Source of the DNA: Aurifilum marmelostoma
Lineage: Eukaryota; Ascomycota; Sordariomycetes; Diaporthales; Cryphonectriaceae
Assembly (NCBI GenBank): GCA_027559495.1
Contig: JAMXSV010000019.1
Coordinates: 806,001 to 870,000, forward strand
Direction: 5' to 3'
DNA length: 64,000 nucleotides
Positions 1 through 12,400 of the stretch are shown piece after piece. Numbering within the stretch: position 1 is the first letter of the stretch; every line of letters begins with the position of its first letter. A program made the translations under genes and the position numbers. A model generated the notes under the pieces. It was given only the letters and a program-made list of their open reading frames with translations, ran no database searches and was not told where the DNA came from.

Positions 1-278
1 TCCTGTTTCACTTTTGGGGATTATTATCAGTCTGTATAGAACATCATACTTTGGGTGGTTCAATCCGAGACAAAAGAGAAAAACGAACGGCTTATACTTT
101 TATTTCCAATCCGATTGATTAATTGGGGCTTGAGTCTACTTATCTCCTGTTCGATCTCACACTTCTGCTTCTGCGTCACACCATCGACACAGACAACCAA
201 TCAAGCGCACATAGACAAAAAAAACAACTACCGTCTATTCTTCTTCTATACATACAAACAACCGCCATCATATACACC

Positions 279-573
279 ATGCGTCCCACACCAAGACTCC
301 TCCACCAAGTCACAAAGGCCCCCAGCGTGCTGGCCCGCCTGTCTGCTCACCCCATGAGCCCGCCCGTGGAGGCATATCCGCTGTTTGTCCTGATCACCGG
401 CATGGTGAGTTCTTATTGCTTGGACCTTTTTTTTTTTTCCTATTTCCGATGAGCCTTTCCTCTGACATTCCTTTCTTTGACAGCTGTCGTTTGGTGCATA
501 CTCGGCGTTCCGGGAGTTCAAGTATGACCGCAACCTGAGGCTTCAAAGACTGAATGCTGCGCGGTTCCACTGA
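279..573 (+). CDS. NADH:ubiquinone oxidoreductase MLRQ/B12D-like subunit
   Basis: Two exons, 279-404 and 484-573, joined across a 79-base intron (donor GTGAGT, acceptor CAG), give a 71-residue protein. Residues 1-25 are basic and hydroxylated like a mitochondrial N-terminus. They are followed by a PVEAYPLFVLITGM hydrophobic segment that continues after the intron as LSFGAYSAFREFKYD, the single membrane helix and charged tail characteristic of the MLRQ/B12D family (NDUFA4-like). Family knowledge: these are small inner-membrane accessory subunits of complex I (or a complex IV-associated homologue). The start is the only ATG that precedes the conserved helix in frame. The second exon ends a few residues after the helix, as usual for the family. 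Assignment rests on motif recognition. Confidence 0.82.
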
Positions 574-956
574 GTGTTCGAGTGGTTGTTGTCATTCTCT
601 TGGTTTCCTTTTGTCGGAGTTCCTGAGGGAAGGGGTGTTGTGGAAATTATCGCTTCTGGAGTGTGAAAAGGAATCGAATGGTCTATTCCTACGACCGTAG
701 ATTGAGGAGCAGAGAGGTGAGGGAGTTTCATATTATTGTACATCATTAAAGCATGGTGACATTTGTATATAAAAGCAAGCTATATAATAATGGCACATGA
801 TACCACAGACATAGTCACTTCTCCGGGATCCGAGAAGCCCCATTCATACATGCAGCACCGTATCTTAGGACATACGAATGGAGCGAGGCTGTTGTGATAA
901 TAGCATGACCAGCAGGCCTTTGAAAATCAGCAAAAGAGAATGCAATGTTGTAATAA
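574..956. other. intergenic, no gene seen
   Basis: AT-richer 3' flank of the MLRQ gene, including an AT-rich stretch near 725-795. It separates that gene from the convergent uncharacterised gene on the minus strand. I see no coding signal. Confidence 0.5.
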
Positions 957-2100
957 TCACCAACCAAAGGTGCCCCTCAAGCTTGTATTTGAATCAATAG
1001 TTGGACCCTCGATCTGCCATGATCCACCACAACACACACCTACAGAATCACGCAACATCCCCCACCCCCCTCCCGTCCACCAGACGACTCCCGACGCCGC
1101 CGACGCCCCCCCACCAGAAGCAGACCGAGAAGCCACACCATACCCCCGCCCCCGACTCGCCGACCCCGACTGGCTCGCCACCGCCTCCTCCTCCTCCTCC
1201 TCCCCCCAGCCGCCCGGGGACCATCCCACCCCCATCATCTCCAGCACCTCCCTCTCCAGCTGCGAAGACGAGGTAACCCGCGTTGCCCCAGACACCGTCG
1301 TGCCCCCCCAGCCCCCCCCTCCCCAGCCCCTCAAGGTGCTCCGCCAGCCGCGCCGGCCCCGGGTCCGGCGGCACATACCACCACATCTGCTCGTCCGGCG
1401 GCCGCACCCGGCCCGACGAGGAGCTGCTGCTGGCCCCCCTACGCTCGTAGCTGGACGGCGCCGTCGCGGGCTCGCATGGGTCGCGCTGCTCCGAGGGTCC
1501 CGGCAGCGCGTCGGCCCAGTCCGTGGTCTTCTTCTTGATCTTGCGGTGTTGTGCCTCCTGGGCTGCGCGGTGCCGGAACTCGTTCTTCTTGGCGGCTTTT
1601 TGTTGTTGGGCTTCTTGGTCTGAGGGGGCGTCTGGGGCTTCTTGGTTTGTGTGGTGGACGGCTAGGGGGTCTATGCGGTCGCTTTGAAGGGGGGCGGGGG
1701 ATGGGCTTTTTAGCGAACAGGAAGGACTGGGAATAGAAAGACGAGGATAGTTTGTTTGTTGGAATCTGAGACGGGGAAGAGTGAATTACATACATGTTTG
1801 GCTCCGAGCCGGGTTTCCCAGGATCTTGAACCGGTTGATGATGACGGTGGGCGGGCGAGCCTTCTTGTAGCGAATGAGGATTATCACTAGATTGGGGTTC
1901 GAATATGTGAGCCTCTGGTTATTTCCAAGACCAATATAGCAGTTATCCCGTGCTGTAAGCTCATTTGGAACGGCAGGCAGAGAGGACATGCAGTATGTGT
2001 GAGAACAATTACCTGAGGGCGGATGGCCACCGGTCGCTCTCGGTACGATGTTCGGACATGGTGTCTTCAACTCTCCCTGGTTGGAATCTGGCAATTGCAT
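957..2100 (-). CDS. uncharacterised protein, frame broken by homopolymer runs
   Basis: Tentative minus-strand gene. Exon 1 is 2013-2100 (phase 1, donor GTAATT) and exon 2 starts at 1863 after a 149-base intron ending CTACAAG. The joined frame reads naturally through Ser/Pro-rich sequence (YVIHSSPSQIPTNKLSSSF). It then breaks in a G6 run on the plus strand (1689-1694). Deleting one base continues it into a charged, Gln/Lys-rich stretch (DQEAQQQKAAKKNEFRHRA, then RKIKKKTTDWADALPGPSEQ). It later enters a Gly-rich region with C7/C8 runs near 1303-1320, where a second shift probably leads to an acidic tail with a run of Glu. No family was recognised. Start, C-terminus and exon borders are uncertain; the basic middle could be a nuclear signal, which is inference only. 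Confidence 0.4.
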
Positions 2101-2924
2101 ATTTGGCTGGTGAAGATCTCACAGATTCCTATGAGACCTGTGTAGTTGACTGTGGGAAAAATAAAAGAAAGAAACAAAGACACAAGACCAGAGTGGATTC
2201 ATATGACCTTCACAATGATCACAAAGACAAAGTGCCTGGGTAGCTAGATGCTGAGACACACCCTTCTGTGCCTTTTCTTTTTTATATACACAAGATAGTT
2301 CTTCTCGAGAGTTATTGACGGGAAAAAGTGAATCGAAGACATTTTCTAAGCAGAACGTGTTAGTTATTCGGTGTCGTTTTCTGTGCCGGCATGGTGGATG
2401 AATCAGGCTTGGTGACTGGGCGCTCAGACGGCCCCAACGGCATACAGTCTATAACAGGATTTGTCCTTGTCAGGAGGAGGGGGTAATGTACAACCATGTG
2501 ACATAGATAAACTGCGGAAGCTGTGGTGTGTTGCAAGAGGCAGTGGTCGGAAACCGGCCCTTGGTGGAACAAGTTGAGTTGTACTCCTTTGATAGAAGTT
2601 GGCTCACCATTCCCTCCAGTCAACGTATCTCATCGAGGTGGATGATGCTCAAGAATATGGACAATACAGTAATTAATTACAGGCCAATTATTGATGACCT
2701 GCTAGAATTGTTTGGTAATTAGATGATGTCGACAAAGGCTAGACATACTTAGCCATCAACAGTCTCAAAAGTGAACTGCTGACAGACTGCATTGGATGGT
2801 TTCAAGCAGAGTTCTTTGCATAAATTTAAGGTGATCACATTTGATTGAGACTCCTTGTGCCGAGTGTTCCCCGTACATGGGGTTCATAATATGCCTATCA
2901 GGCTGCGCGTCTACATCCGTCCCC
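2101..2924. other. intergenic, no gene seen
   Basis: AT-rich stretch downstream of APC1 and upstream of the uncharacterised minus-strand gene. Only short ORFs without codon bias or splice-compatible neighbours are present. It presumably holds the APC1 3'UTR and the promoter of the 957-2100 gene. Confidence 0.5.
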
Positions 2925-5900
2925 TCATGACCCAGACTCCTCCTCCACCTCCCTCCTCGCAGCGATCCAGACCTTACCTCTCAGCATCTCAACCACGCCG
3001 TCACGCAACCACCACCCTTCACCCTCATCATCACCCTTGGGCCCGCCATCTCTCGACGACTCCCTCCTCTCGGCCCACGCAAACAGCAGCCTCAGCCCTT
3101 CCAGGTCCTCCTGGCTCCAGCCGTCCAGCCCGCTCTCCAGCGTCAGCCTCGCGTCTACTTCCGTCCCCGCAGCCTCTTCACTCCCGCCCTCGCCGCCGGT
3201 TCGGTCAAGAACCATGACGCGTTCGGCATGCGTTAGAGCTCTCAGCGGGGCCCGGTTGAAGATCCACTCGAGCGGCTCGTGGAGCGACCCCGAGGCGGAG
3301 GCGCTGCCGGCGTGCCAGCCACCACTCTTGTTGGCAAGGCTCTCCCGACCGAGCGCCCGGAGCGTGCCGCTAAAGACACTCTCGTGGAGCGTTCGCTGGC
3401 GGAGGTTGAGCGTTTGGTTCTCGCGGAACTCGGCGGCGAGGGCCGCGTTGTGCTCGAAGTCGAGCTCGAGGTTCCAGTAACCCAGAGACGTGGCGTCTGT
3501 GCGGACGCAGGATATGTCGTCGAGGAGCGGCAGGAGGCAGGGTGTCTGCTTGCGAAGGACAACCGGCTCCTGTTGCTGTCGCGTGGCCGCGGCATGCCGG
3601 GCTCTCGGCCGTGACTTGGACGGCGAGGTGTGTTTGAGGCTCTTAGACGTCACCGGCTTCATTTGGATGAGAACAGGCACGCTGATGGGTGCGCCGGTTG
3701 CCAGGTCCTTGGACACGAGGCAGCGAGGGTCTGCAGCAAACACCCAGAAGTGCCGGAAGGCCTGCAGGTGTGCCCTGTTGTCCTGGACGTTGGCAGGGAA
3801 CAGTGGGTAGAATGCGATCAGCAGAGACGCGATCGCCAGATTGCTCGTGCTGAAAGTCGCGGTCCCACTGCCCAGAAACAGCGCCCCGATGGCCAGGTGG
3901 GCTGCCATGTGGCTGCCGTAGGACGTGTCCGGATCATGGCGGCCATGGAGGGACCTCAGCCTCCTCAGTACTTCCAGATCACCTGTACCTGCCATCACCG
4001 TGGCTGCCGACAAGGCAACAATGTCCTGACACATCTGGACGTTGTTGCGCGCCAGCTGAGCATCATAACACTCGGCCGGCTGCCTGACCAGGTCTCTGAG
4101 CTTGTCGAGATACTTGATCAACAGATCTCTCACGTGTGGGTTTCCAGAGCCTGCAAACCGCAGACCAAGCGAGAACAAGAGCCCGGACAGTATGGAGTAG
4201 AAGGACATATCCTTGCTGCGCAGCGACTTTGGCCCCTGGAGTAAGTGCCGCCACCGGTACTCGACGGGCAGGCTGGACCTGATCCACTCCACGCTCGACT
4301 CGATGCGACTCCACATGATCAGGTTCTTGGCGAGGGTCCGCAGCAGTAACACGTCCGGCCGGATGTATGTGAACTGAAGCACAGAGTCGGGGACGTCGAC
4401 CTTCCGCGCGACGATGTGGTCCTCAGACTTCATGAACATGAGTGCTATTGCAACGACGGCACCAGGCGCTGCACGGTCGAGGACGTTGACGAGCTCAACT
4501 TTCTTCGTTGTGGACGCAAATGTCAGTAGCTTCTCCTTCAGGCGCATGTCGTGCAGTCCTCGGAGGTCGGCGCCCCGTCCCAGGTTGATCAGCCCCAGGG
4601 CAAAGCCCGCCGCGAGACGGTAGCCTTCATTTCTGAGAGGATCCTCTTCGTTCTCGTCCTGGTCGTGCTCGATCTCGGACATCATGATCTCGCTCATGCG
4701 GCGATGTCGACTCTCGCAATAGACAAGACCAATGCCCATGAGGCCAGCCGTCTGCGTGAGATGCGACAGGTTGAGTTCCGCGGAGCCTGGTGGGAGCAGG
4801 CGCGTGACATGGACAGTGAGAACCCGTGTTATCAGGTTGTCCATGGAGCCCATGAACGACGCCGCGAGTCCGAGCAGCAGGCCTATGGACGTCATTGTGT
4901 GCTTCGTCGTCAGGTACTTGAAGGCCACCCATTTCACCACGGATTTCAGGTGTCCGTTGAGACCCAGAGCAAGGAGGAAACCGGCATGTCTGTTGCTAGG
5001 TTCTCCGTTTGGCTTGTTGAAGATAATCCAGTTGTTGTCGATACCCGTGGCACGAGGCGATATCTGAAGCCCAGCTGCCGCGCCCTGGTGGAAGAAAGCC
5101 CAGTTGACTTTCTCCTCTATAAACAAAGACTTGTCCGCATTGACTAGGATATTTGTCGGCTTGACGAGACATGTGAGGTTGAAGCCCGAGATGTCGAATT
5201 TCTCCGTCGGGAGAGGAAAGCGGAGGCCAAAGTGCATGAGACCGCGCCCTGCAGGAATGGCGAGGGTTCCAGTGGCAACAACAGTGACCTGTTCCTTTTG
5301 CTTCTCTAGCAATTCCGACTCGGTCCAATGCGACTCTGCGATACAGTGGATGACCCTGTGATACCTGGTTGATAGCATGCTTTCTGCCTCAACGAGCCGC
5401 CTGTCTTCCTTGAAAAGAGCCTGTATGATTGCCTGGCGCTCCGTAGACTCGTTTGGTACGTGTCCGTAGCTGACTGGTTTCTCCACGCTACCACAGATCG
5501 CCTTGTAGTCTCCGGTGGCTACATGGGAAGGGGTTGGAGCATTGATGGCCAACATCTGCTTGGCCTCGTGCTGCTTAAGCATGGTCGCAATGTCAGCCCT
5601 ATGGACCAGTGCCAGCAGGTCTTTCGGCCAGACCGCTGGTGGCCGCGACTGGCACATTGAGATGGCATCTTTGATAGGGGTCACAACAGCTTCCGGCAAC
5701 GTCTCAAGAACGCTGGCGGTGAAGCCACATCGATGGATCAGCTCGACGACCTCGACATGTGAGGTACTGGGCGTGAGGAAAGAGAAGAGCCTCTTGAACA
5801 TGAAGGTTCTCGGCATGACAGGAGACCACCGCCGAAATGCATCATCGGCAGTGATTGTCCTCTGTGTAATTGTGGCGTAGACGTCTGCGATAGTCGGAAA

Positions 5901-8892
5901 CTCGATAGACTTGTCGCCGGCAAACTGCGATTGGATCCACTCGAGGATACTTGCGAGGCGTTGTGGGCTCGGTAGACCTGCAGCGGAAAGATCTGCTACC
6001 GCGTCAGCGTTTTGCGCACTGCCAGTCTGGCTGGGCGAGAAACTTACCATAGTGGTTCCGAGGGTCGAGATGAGTCTGCACACCCAGCTCATGCAGGGCT
6101 ACAAACTCGTCCCAACCCAGCCAGCGTCCGACTTGACAGAGCAGGGCTCTGACATCTGCACGTCCTGGCAAAGCGTATTCTGGATCCATTATGTCAAGCT
6201 TTCCTTCTTCGACCAGCAGATGCAAGGCACAGGCGATACCCCATGCAGCACCAGTGCGGTCCTCAAGGCTTCTATTCAGGGCTGTGGGCAGATGCCCGTT
6301 GGAGGATCCCAGCGCATGCTGGCCTCTGGGTGAGTCCATGTACGACTTGGCGAGTCGCGTATGAACCGTCAAAAAGTCCTCCCGGCTGGATCTGGGGCCG
6401 ATGGGTGGTATGGCCGCCGTCTCCTCGTCCACAAGCCATCTCCAGGGGCGGCTTAGCGCCCAGTTGGGACAGGCTGAGGCATTGGGCGCTGCAAATGGTA
6501 TCATCTTCTCATAGCTCCCTGCAGAGGCATGCATGGCCCTGCGGAGGCGCGGCGTTGGTTGTGGAGGAGACAACTGAAGATCTGACTGAGGGCCGGCAAG
6601 GGATAAAAAGATGGTAAAAATCTCCACGACAAAACATGACCACTCGCGGTCTGCTGTATCAATGCCTTGCTCGTCCATCCAGTGCATGACGTGCCACCAG
6701 CCAGCCAGCATCTTTTCGGAAACCTCGGTCGGCAAGACGCTACGACAGACTTGGAGAAGCTTTCGAACCTGAGGATTGGATGGTTGCAGCTGGATCTGGA
6801 TGCGGTGGATCTTGCCCTCCCGATCCTCAAGGTCCACGGTTCCCGACAGGCGGGAATGGCGGATCTTGGCGATGTCTGTGGCAGTGAGCTTGGAGCCGAC
6901 AGAGCGTCGCCCTTTGACCTCCCTCTTCACATGCGTGCCGGTATACTCTAGGCTGCCCAGGTTGTCTGCGTATAAAGTCGGCAGGGCCAGTGGCGTCATT
7001 GCGCTCCATGGTGCCTGGATGCTTAGCTCTCGCTGACCCTCCTTGTTCTCCGACAGTATCAGGATCATGGACTGGTCGCCATCAGACACCTTGCAGGAGT
7101 CAACCACACTGGAAGCCCGGGTCAGCATGTTGGGGGTGATCTTGTACGCGTTGGAGGCGGTGGCTGCAGCTGTCCTCCCACCATCGCCCGCTTGATCAGA
7201 GTACCCTTGTCGCTCTACAGATAACGGAAGCAGCTGGAGGCGTTTATCTAGTGGATCCTGGATGCCAACAAGCAAGTCCCATCGGCCAGACTCGTCCGTT
7301 GCGAATTGGGGGCTCTTGACGATAAAGACTTTGTACTGCGTGCGAGCTGGCTGAGTTGAAAGCGAATATCGCACATTGGTATTGTCGATGGACGTGCTGA
7401 TTATCTTGGTGAAGAGGATCTCTCTGGTAAGGCCATCAAAGCTGTGATCCTCAAGGCCCATGCTATGGAATCCCTCAAAGTCTCCTCCAGCTCGCAACTC
7501 ATTGAGTAGACCTTCAGCCTCGCGCAAGTTGCCGAGATTACTCATGGGGCGAGCGCTTCCAAGGTTGAGGTTGCTGTGGCTCCCGCTGTGACGAGCTCGT
7601 TGGCCGCCTGTCATTCGACGGCCGTCGCCATGAGTGGATGGGACCGACGGCTCAGCAAACGTGGTTCTCTCGTGCGACGCAGACAAGTCGGCTCGAGCCA
7701 GCAGGGAGCTCACACGCCGGGACGGCCTCTTGGACTTGTCTCCTCTGTCTGCTCCCAACGCCGCGGCTATGTCTCCCATACTGGACTTGTCCTGTTTGTC
7801 GCCTTTCCGATCCTTCTTGCCCGGCTGCGGTCCTGCACCGAAGCTCTCGCGAAAAGATGTCGCAACCGGCGTTGTGGCGCCGCTGCTGAGCCTCGGCTGC
7901 ATTGAGCTGCGTCGACGGTTGGCTTTTGGTTCGTGGTCCTTGGGTTGCTTGGTGAAGATGTCTTCGTTTTGGATATAGCTCAGATGCCAGACGGTGTACT
8001 GATTGGTCTCTCGATTGGCCGTGACTGCCAGAATCATGCCATCTTCTATGGTCTCAATATGAAGGATCTCCTCGGACAAGTCAAGGAAGGGCGCATTTGG
8101 CGAAGAACGAGGTCGATCGCCCTTTCTCGAAGCTGCCGAGTGGCTCACCACCAGGCCCAGCTCGAGAAACGGGTCAGTCAGACAGACCAGCCGGGGCCAC
8201 TGCGAGTCGTTCACCACCAACGGGGTCTCGAACATGTTCTCCATCGTGGTGCTCAGCCTCAACGGAAGCGTCTCTGGCAATGCTAAACCTTCGACAGAGA
8301 ATGAGGTTGTTGGATTCTGCTGCCTCTGAGGTGGTGGTGGAGACAATTGCGAGGAGACGAACGAGTTCGGGGGCACACGGGGGAACTTCAGGCTGATAGG
8401 CGCCATGTTGTGCGTTCGAGGTTTTCGCTGGATGATGACACCAACTGGTGCAGCGCAGGCGGCCTCGACCTCGAAGGGCATGTGCACGACGTGGCTCGTG
8501 CCAGAAAGAAAGAAGATGCGTGCCTGGGTCTTGAGGAATATGACAAGTGCCTTTTCTGGCTTGTTGACGACTGCCTTCTCTTCGTTCTTGGGCCTGGAAT
8601 AAGCACCGGACTGGTCCATGGTCGTACCTCTGGTGGCAGTGGCATGGTTGTTCGTGTTGTTGGTCGGGAAATAGGTCAACAGAGCCTGCAGGATGGGCTC
8701 ATCCTTTTCGACCTCGAGGTTGAAGCTCTTCCTGAACACACCTCCTCGCTTCCAGATGACACCGTTGTCCAGCACCAAGAGCTCGTCCTCTCCGCCGTCA
8801 TCTATCATGACATCCCAGGTGTAGCTGCCCTCGACTGGCTGCCCTCGCAGGCCCAGGGGCGGATGCATCCCCAAAGACTTGACCGACGCCAT
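2925..8892 (-). CDS. apc1: anaphase-promoting complex subunit 1 (APC1/BimE)
   Basis: Two exons, 6048-8892 and 2925-5995 (or 5992), separated by a 52- or 55-base intron with donor GTAAGT and branch CTGAC, give about 1,970 residues, normal for fungal APC1. The start is the ATG opening MASVKSLGMHPP, the usual N-terminus; codons before it lack ATG. Residues 1 to about 800 form the N-terminal beta-propeller-like region with a long Ser/Arg-rich loop. The C-terminal exon holds the proteasome/cyclosome repeats (for example GLLLGLAASFMGSMDN, GYRLAAGFALGLINLG, HLAIGALFLGSGTATF). Known role: largest scaffold of the APC/C ubiquitin ligase, nuclear, needed for the metaphase-anaphase transition (Aspergillus BimE). 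It is divergent from VPS41 across about 530 bases. The acceptor is a tandem TAGCAG that can add or omit one alanine. Confidence 0.95.
5993..6047 (-). other. APC1 intron with tandem (NAGNAG) acceptor
   Basis: On the minus strand the intron runs from GTAAGT to GTAGCAG, with branch sequence CGCTGAC close upstream. Both TAG and CAG keep frame, giving an extra alanine codon or not before DLSAAGLP. Confidence 0.75.
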
Positions 8893-9422
8893 CTTCGACT
8901 GATGCACTCCATAAGGCTCAGTGGGAGGAGGGTCTTTCTGTTGTGTGTTGGGAAGATGTCGAGAGCCTGAAGTCCCATGAACGGCCCATCGGCCTGAAAT
9001 TCCAAAAAGATCCTGGTCCCGTACGTTGTGGTTGCTGATCGCGGCGGTTGTCGTGAAGAAGTAAATAAGTCGTCGACGCGTCGAGGTCCAGCCTTATCGG
9101 CGTGGTCTACAGTGCGATAACACACACTCTCGCCTGCTATGGGTACGCCTTTAGCGGTACTTACCCCCCTGCACATGACGGCCCAAGCTCCTTCCTAGGT
9201 GCTGCCATCCCACCTGCCCACGTAGAGCCGCGGTCCACTGGCCTCTGACGTCGCGTGTCTCCAAAGTCGCTCTCTCAACATATTCTGTCCAGTGCTGCTT
9301 TTGCAAGCTGCCCATCTTTGTTGTGAGGATCGATCGACTCCCTGCGACGAGAACTGTCCCTTTTCTTTTCACCCCGCATAGAGCACGACCGCCATGATCA
9401 GGTCACCAGTTCTGGAGCAAAG
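8893..9422. promoter_or_regulatory. divergent promoter region of APC1 and VPS41
   Basis: This 530-base gap separates the two start codons of oppositely oriented housekeeping genes. No ORF with coding character lies in it, so it must contain both 5'UTRs and promoters. I could not identify a specific factor site with confidence. Confidence 0.6.
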
Positions 9423-12400
9423 ATGACGGACTCTGCGCCTGGTGCGGGCGATGACAAGCCCGAACTCGCAACCAGTCCCGTCAACAGCGGTCGCACATCT
9501 CCCGAAGGTGCAGCAGAAGCTTCTGGCGATGCTAAACCCATAGGTGCCCACGACACGACTACGGACGCTACAGAGACCGAAACTGAAGAGGACGATGAGG
9601 AGGAGGAAGAAGGAGAAGAAGAGGAAGACGAGGGAGAGGAAGAGGACGACGACGACGAGGACGAGGAGCCGCGGCTGAAGTATGCCAGGTTGACCCAGCA
9701 CCTCAGTTCTGTTTACAGAAATGCAGACTCGACAAGCGCATTCCTCGTAGCTGGTGACAAGATGGTAAGTAGGATGCTTAAATTCCAACCTCTTTCACTG
9801 CCGTTTCCTCTGTCTAACGACGTACGCAGATTATTGGCACCCACAATGGCAATATTGTAAGCACCGAATGTCCCTGACCGAACTTCGTCGCCTCGGCTGA
9901 TGATCGTACAGCACGTGCTGCAATTACCGTCCTTCCAGGCCTTACGAACATACCATGCTCATTCCGTCTCTGTGACCGCCGTCTCTATCTCTCCCTTCCC
10001 ACCCCCGACGAATACTTCCAAGCCAGAAGCGGCAACACGTGCGATTGCACAGGCGACTGGTGGCGCAGCGGGCAGCTCGACTTCGCGGCCGGACTCGCGA
10101 CAGTCTGCGGCAAGCTCGGCAGCGACAGCGAGGAAGCCCCGAGAGGCACCTCAGATACCGAATCTTCCCTCGAATCAGATCTACATTGCTACGTCGTCGA
10201 TGGATGGCAACGTTTGCGTCCAATCACTGGTCGACTTGAAGGATGTGCAGTTGAGAAATTTTGCCAGACCCGTGCATGCAGTCGCCCTGTCTCCCGATTT
10301 CAAAAATGACCGGACGTACCTGTCGGGTGGAACAGCCGGAAACCTTATCTTGACTGTTGGTGGTGGTCCTGGACGCAGCACGTCTTCGACTGTAGGAACG
10401 GCTGCCGCTACTGCGTCTGGATGGCTGGGCAGCATGGGTCTGGGTACCAACACCGGCAAGGACACGGTTCTGCACTCTGGCGAGGGCATTATCAGCACGA
10501 TCAAATGGTCGCTATCCGGCAGGTATGTCGTATGGCTCAACGAACATGGGATCAAGATCATGAGGTCCAATCTGCATCTGGACGGTGGAGAGCCGGAAGA
10601 TGCTTGGAAGCGGATTGGTCATTATGACAGACCGCAGACCGACGAGTGGGAGACCATGGCCAGCGTGTGGAAAGGCAGAGTCGAGTGGATAGACGAGCAG
10701 TCTGTACCGGCGAGCGACGAGACCAAAGTCGCTGACGACGCTGGCCCCTCCTCTCCTGCTGCAGAGAAACTGAAGCTCCACCAAAACCGGGACAAAAGCC
10801 AGACAGAAAGGCTTCTAGTCGGCTGGGGTGGCACAATCTGGATAATTCATGTCCATGGTACAGGAAAGCACGCCAACGAGCGAAGCCTTGGTAAGGCGGA
10901 AATGGTAAAGATGTGAGTGGACCCACCCAGATGTGTTAAAACCGCAGCCTGGCGCTGACTTGTGCGCTAGCTTGCGCATGGACTGCATTATTTCGGGCAT
11001 TTCGTTATATACCCAGAGCCTGTTACTTGTTCTTGCTTATCCCCTTCATGATGAAGAAGAAGATGATGAGGGCCATGACGGGGAGGAGAAGCCCGGTCAC
11101 GGCCACAAGGCAGAGCCGTCAACGAGCTCCATCGGCAGCGGCCCCTCAGGAGGCATCCGACGTCGTCAGAACCACCCTCCTCCGGAGCTGCGCTTGATTG
11201 ATCTGATCTCTCAGGCAGAGGTCGACAAGGACAGCCTCAGCATCAGTCGACACGATCGCCTGAGCTCAAATGACTACCACCTGGGCGTACTCCCACAGCA
11301 AACAGCTGCCGCAATGGTGGGGTCCAAAGGATACCTCGAGACCATGGCCGGGATCGGTACAGACGTCTGGAATGTGGCCATGTACCCTACCAAGGCTCTC
11401 TTCAGCTCTGCCGCCAGCGTCCGAAGCGGACACAGCAATGAAGCTGCCTCTGCTTCCAAGACCCCAAGCATTGCAGGAAGCATGAGGATGCAGCCTCAGC
11501 GGCTGACCTCGCCAAATGTGCACCCGAGCTTGTCAAAGCCTGGCACCAAGATCTTCGTACACAGTCCTTTTGACTGCATCCTCGCCACGAAACGTGACTT
11601 GAGCGACCATCTATCATGGCTCGTCGAGCGCCGCGAATACCAGCGAGCCTGGGAGCTAGTAGACGAGAACCCCGAGATTGTCATTGCTGCGGACAACCTG
11701 CAGGACATCGCCTCACCAAGCACACCAAGTCGGTCACAGATGACGGATGATTTCTATGCCGACTCAGCATCGATGATTGACGAGGTTGGCAAACAGGCCA
11801 ATGTCTTGGTCGACAAGGAAAAGCGGCGCATCGGAGAGCTCTGGCTTCAGCAGCTCGTAGATGCTGGCGAATGGCAACGTGCTGGTCAGGTGGCTGGAAA
11901 GGTCTTGACCTCTTCTGACCGGTGGGAGAAGTGGGTGTACGCGTTTGCGCATGCAGACAAGTTTGACGAGATCACCAACTTCATCCCCATCGAGCCGATG
12001 CGACCCCCGATTCCCTCCAACGTCTATGAAGTGGTGCTGAAGCACTACATACAGACGGACAAACTACGGCTGAAGGACCTCCTGGACAGATGGCACTCGG
12101 ATCTGTTCGACGTCAACAGTGTCACAACCACCCTAGAGAACCAGGTGAAGTATCGTGATGTACGACCAGACAGCGTGGAAGACGGCGTGAAGGGACGCGA
12201 TTGGAAGATCGTCGTGGAAAGCCTGGCGAAGCTCTGTGAGGTCAACGGCCGCCATAGGGAGGCACTCCGCTACTATATCAGGCTTCAAGATGCCGACTCG
12301 GCAATGAGGCTCATCAAAGACAGTCATCTGGCGGATGCTGTGGCAGACGATATATCGAGCTTTGTGACTCTTCGCGTACCTGCGGACAGGCAACACCAGA

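Noticed and set aside
1880..1930. tRNA-like TTCGAAT motif
   Set aside because: Only the T-loop-like heptamer is present; I find no A-box, anticodon arm or acceptor stem around it. It lies in an intron of the putative minus-strand gene.
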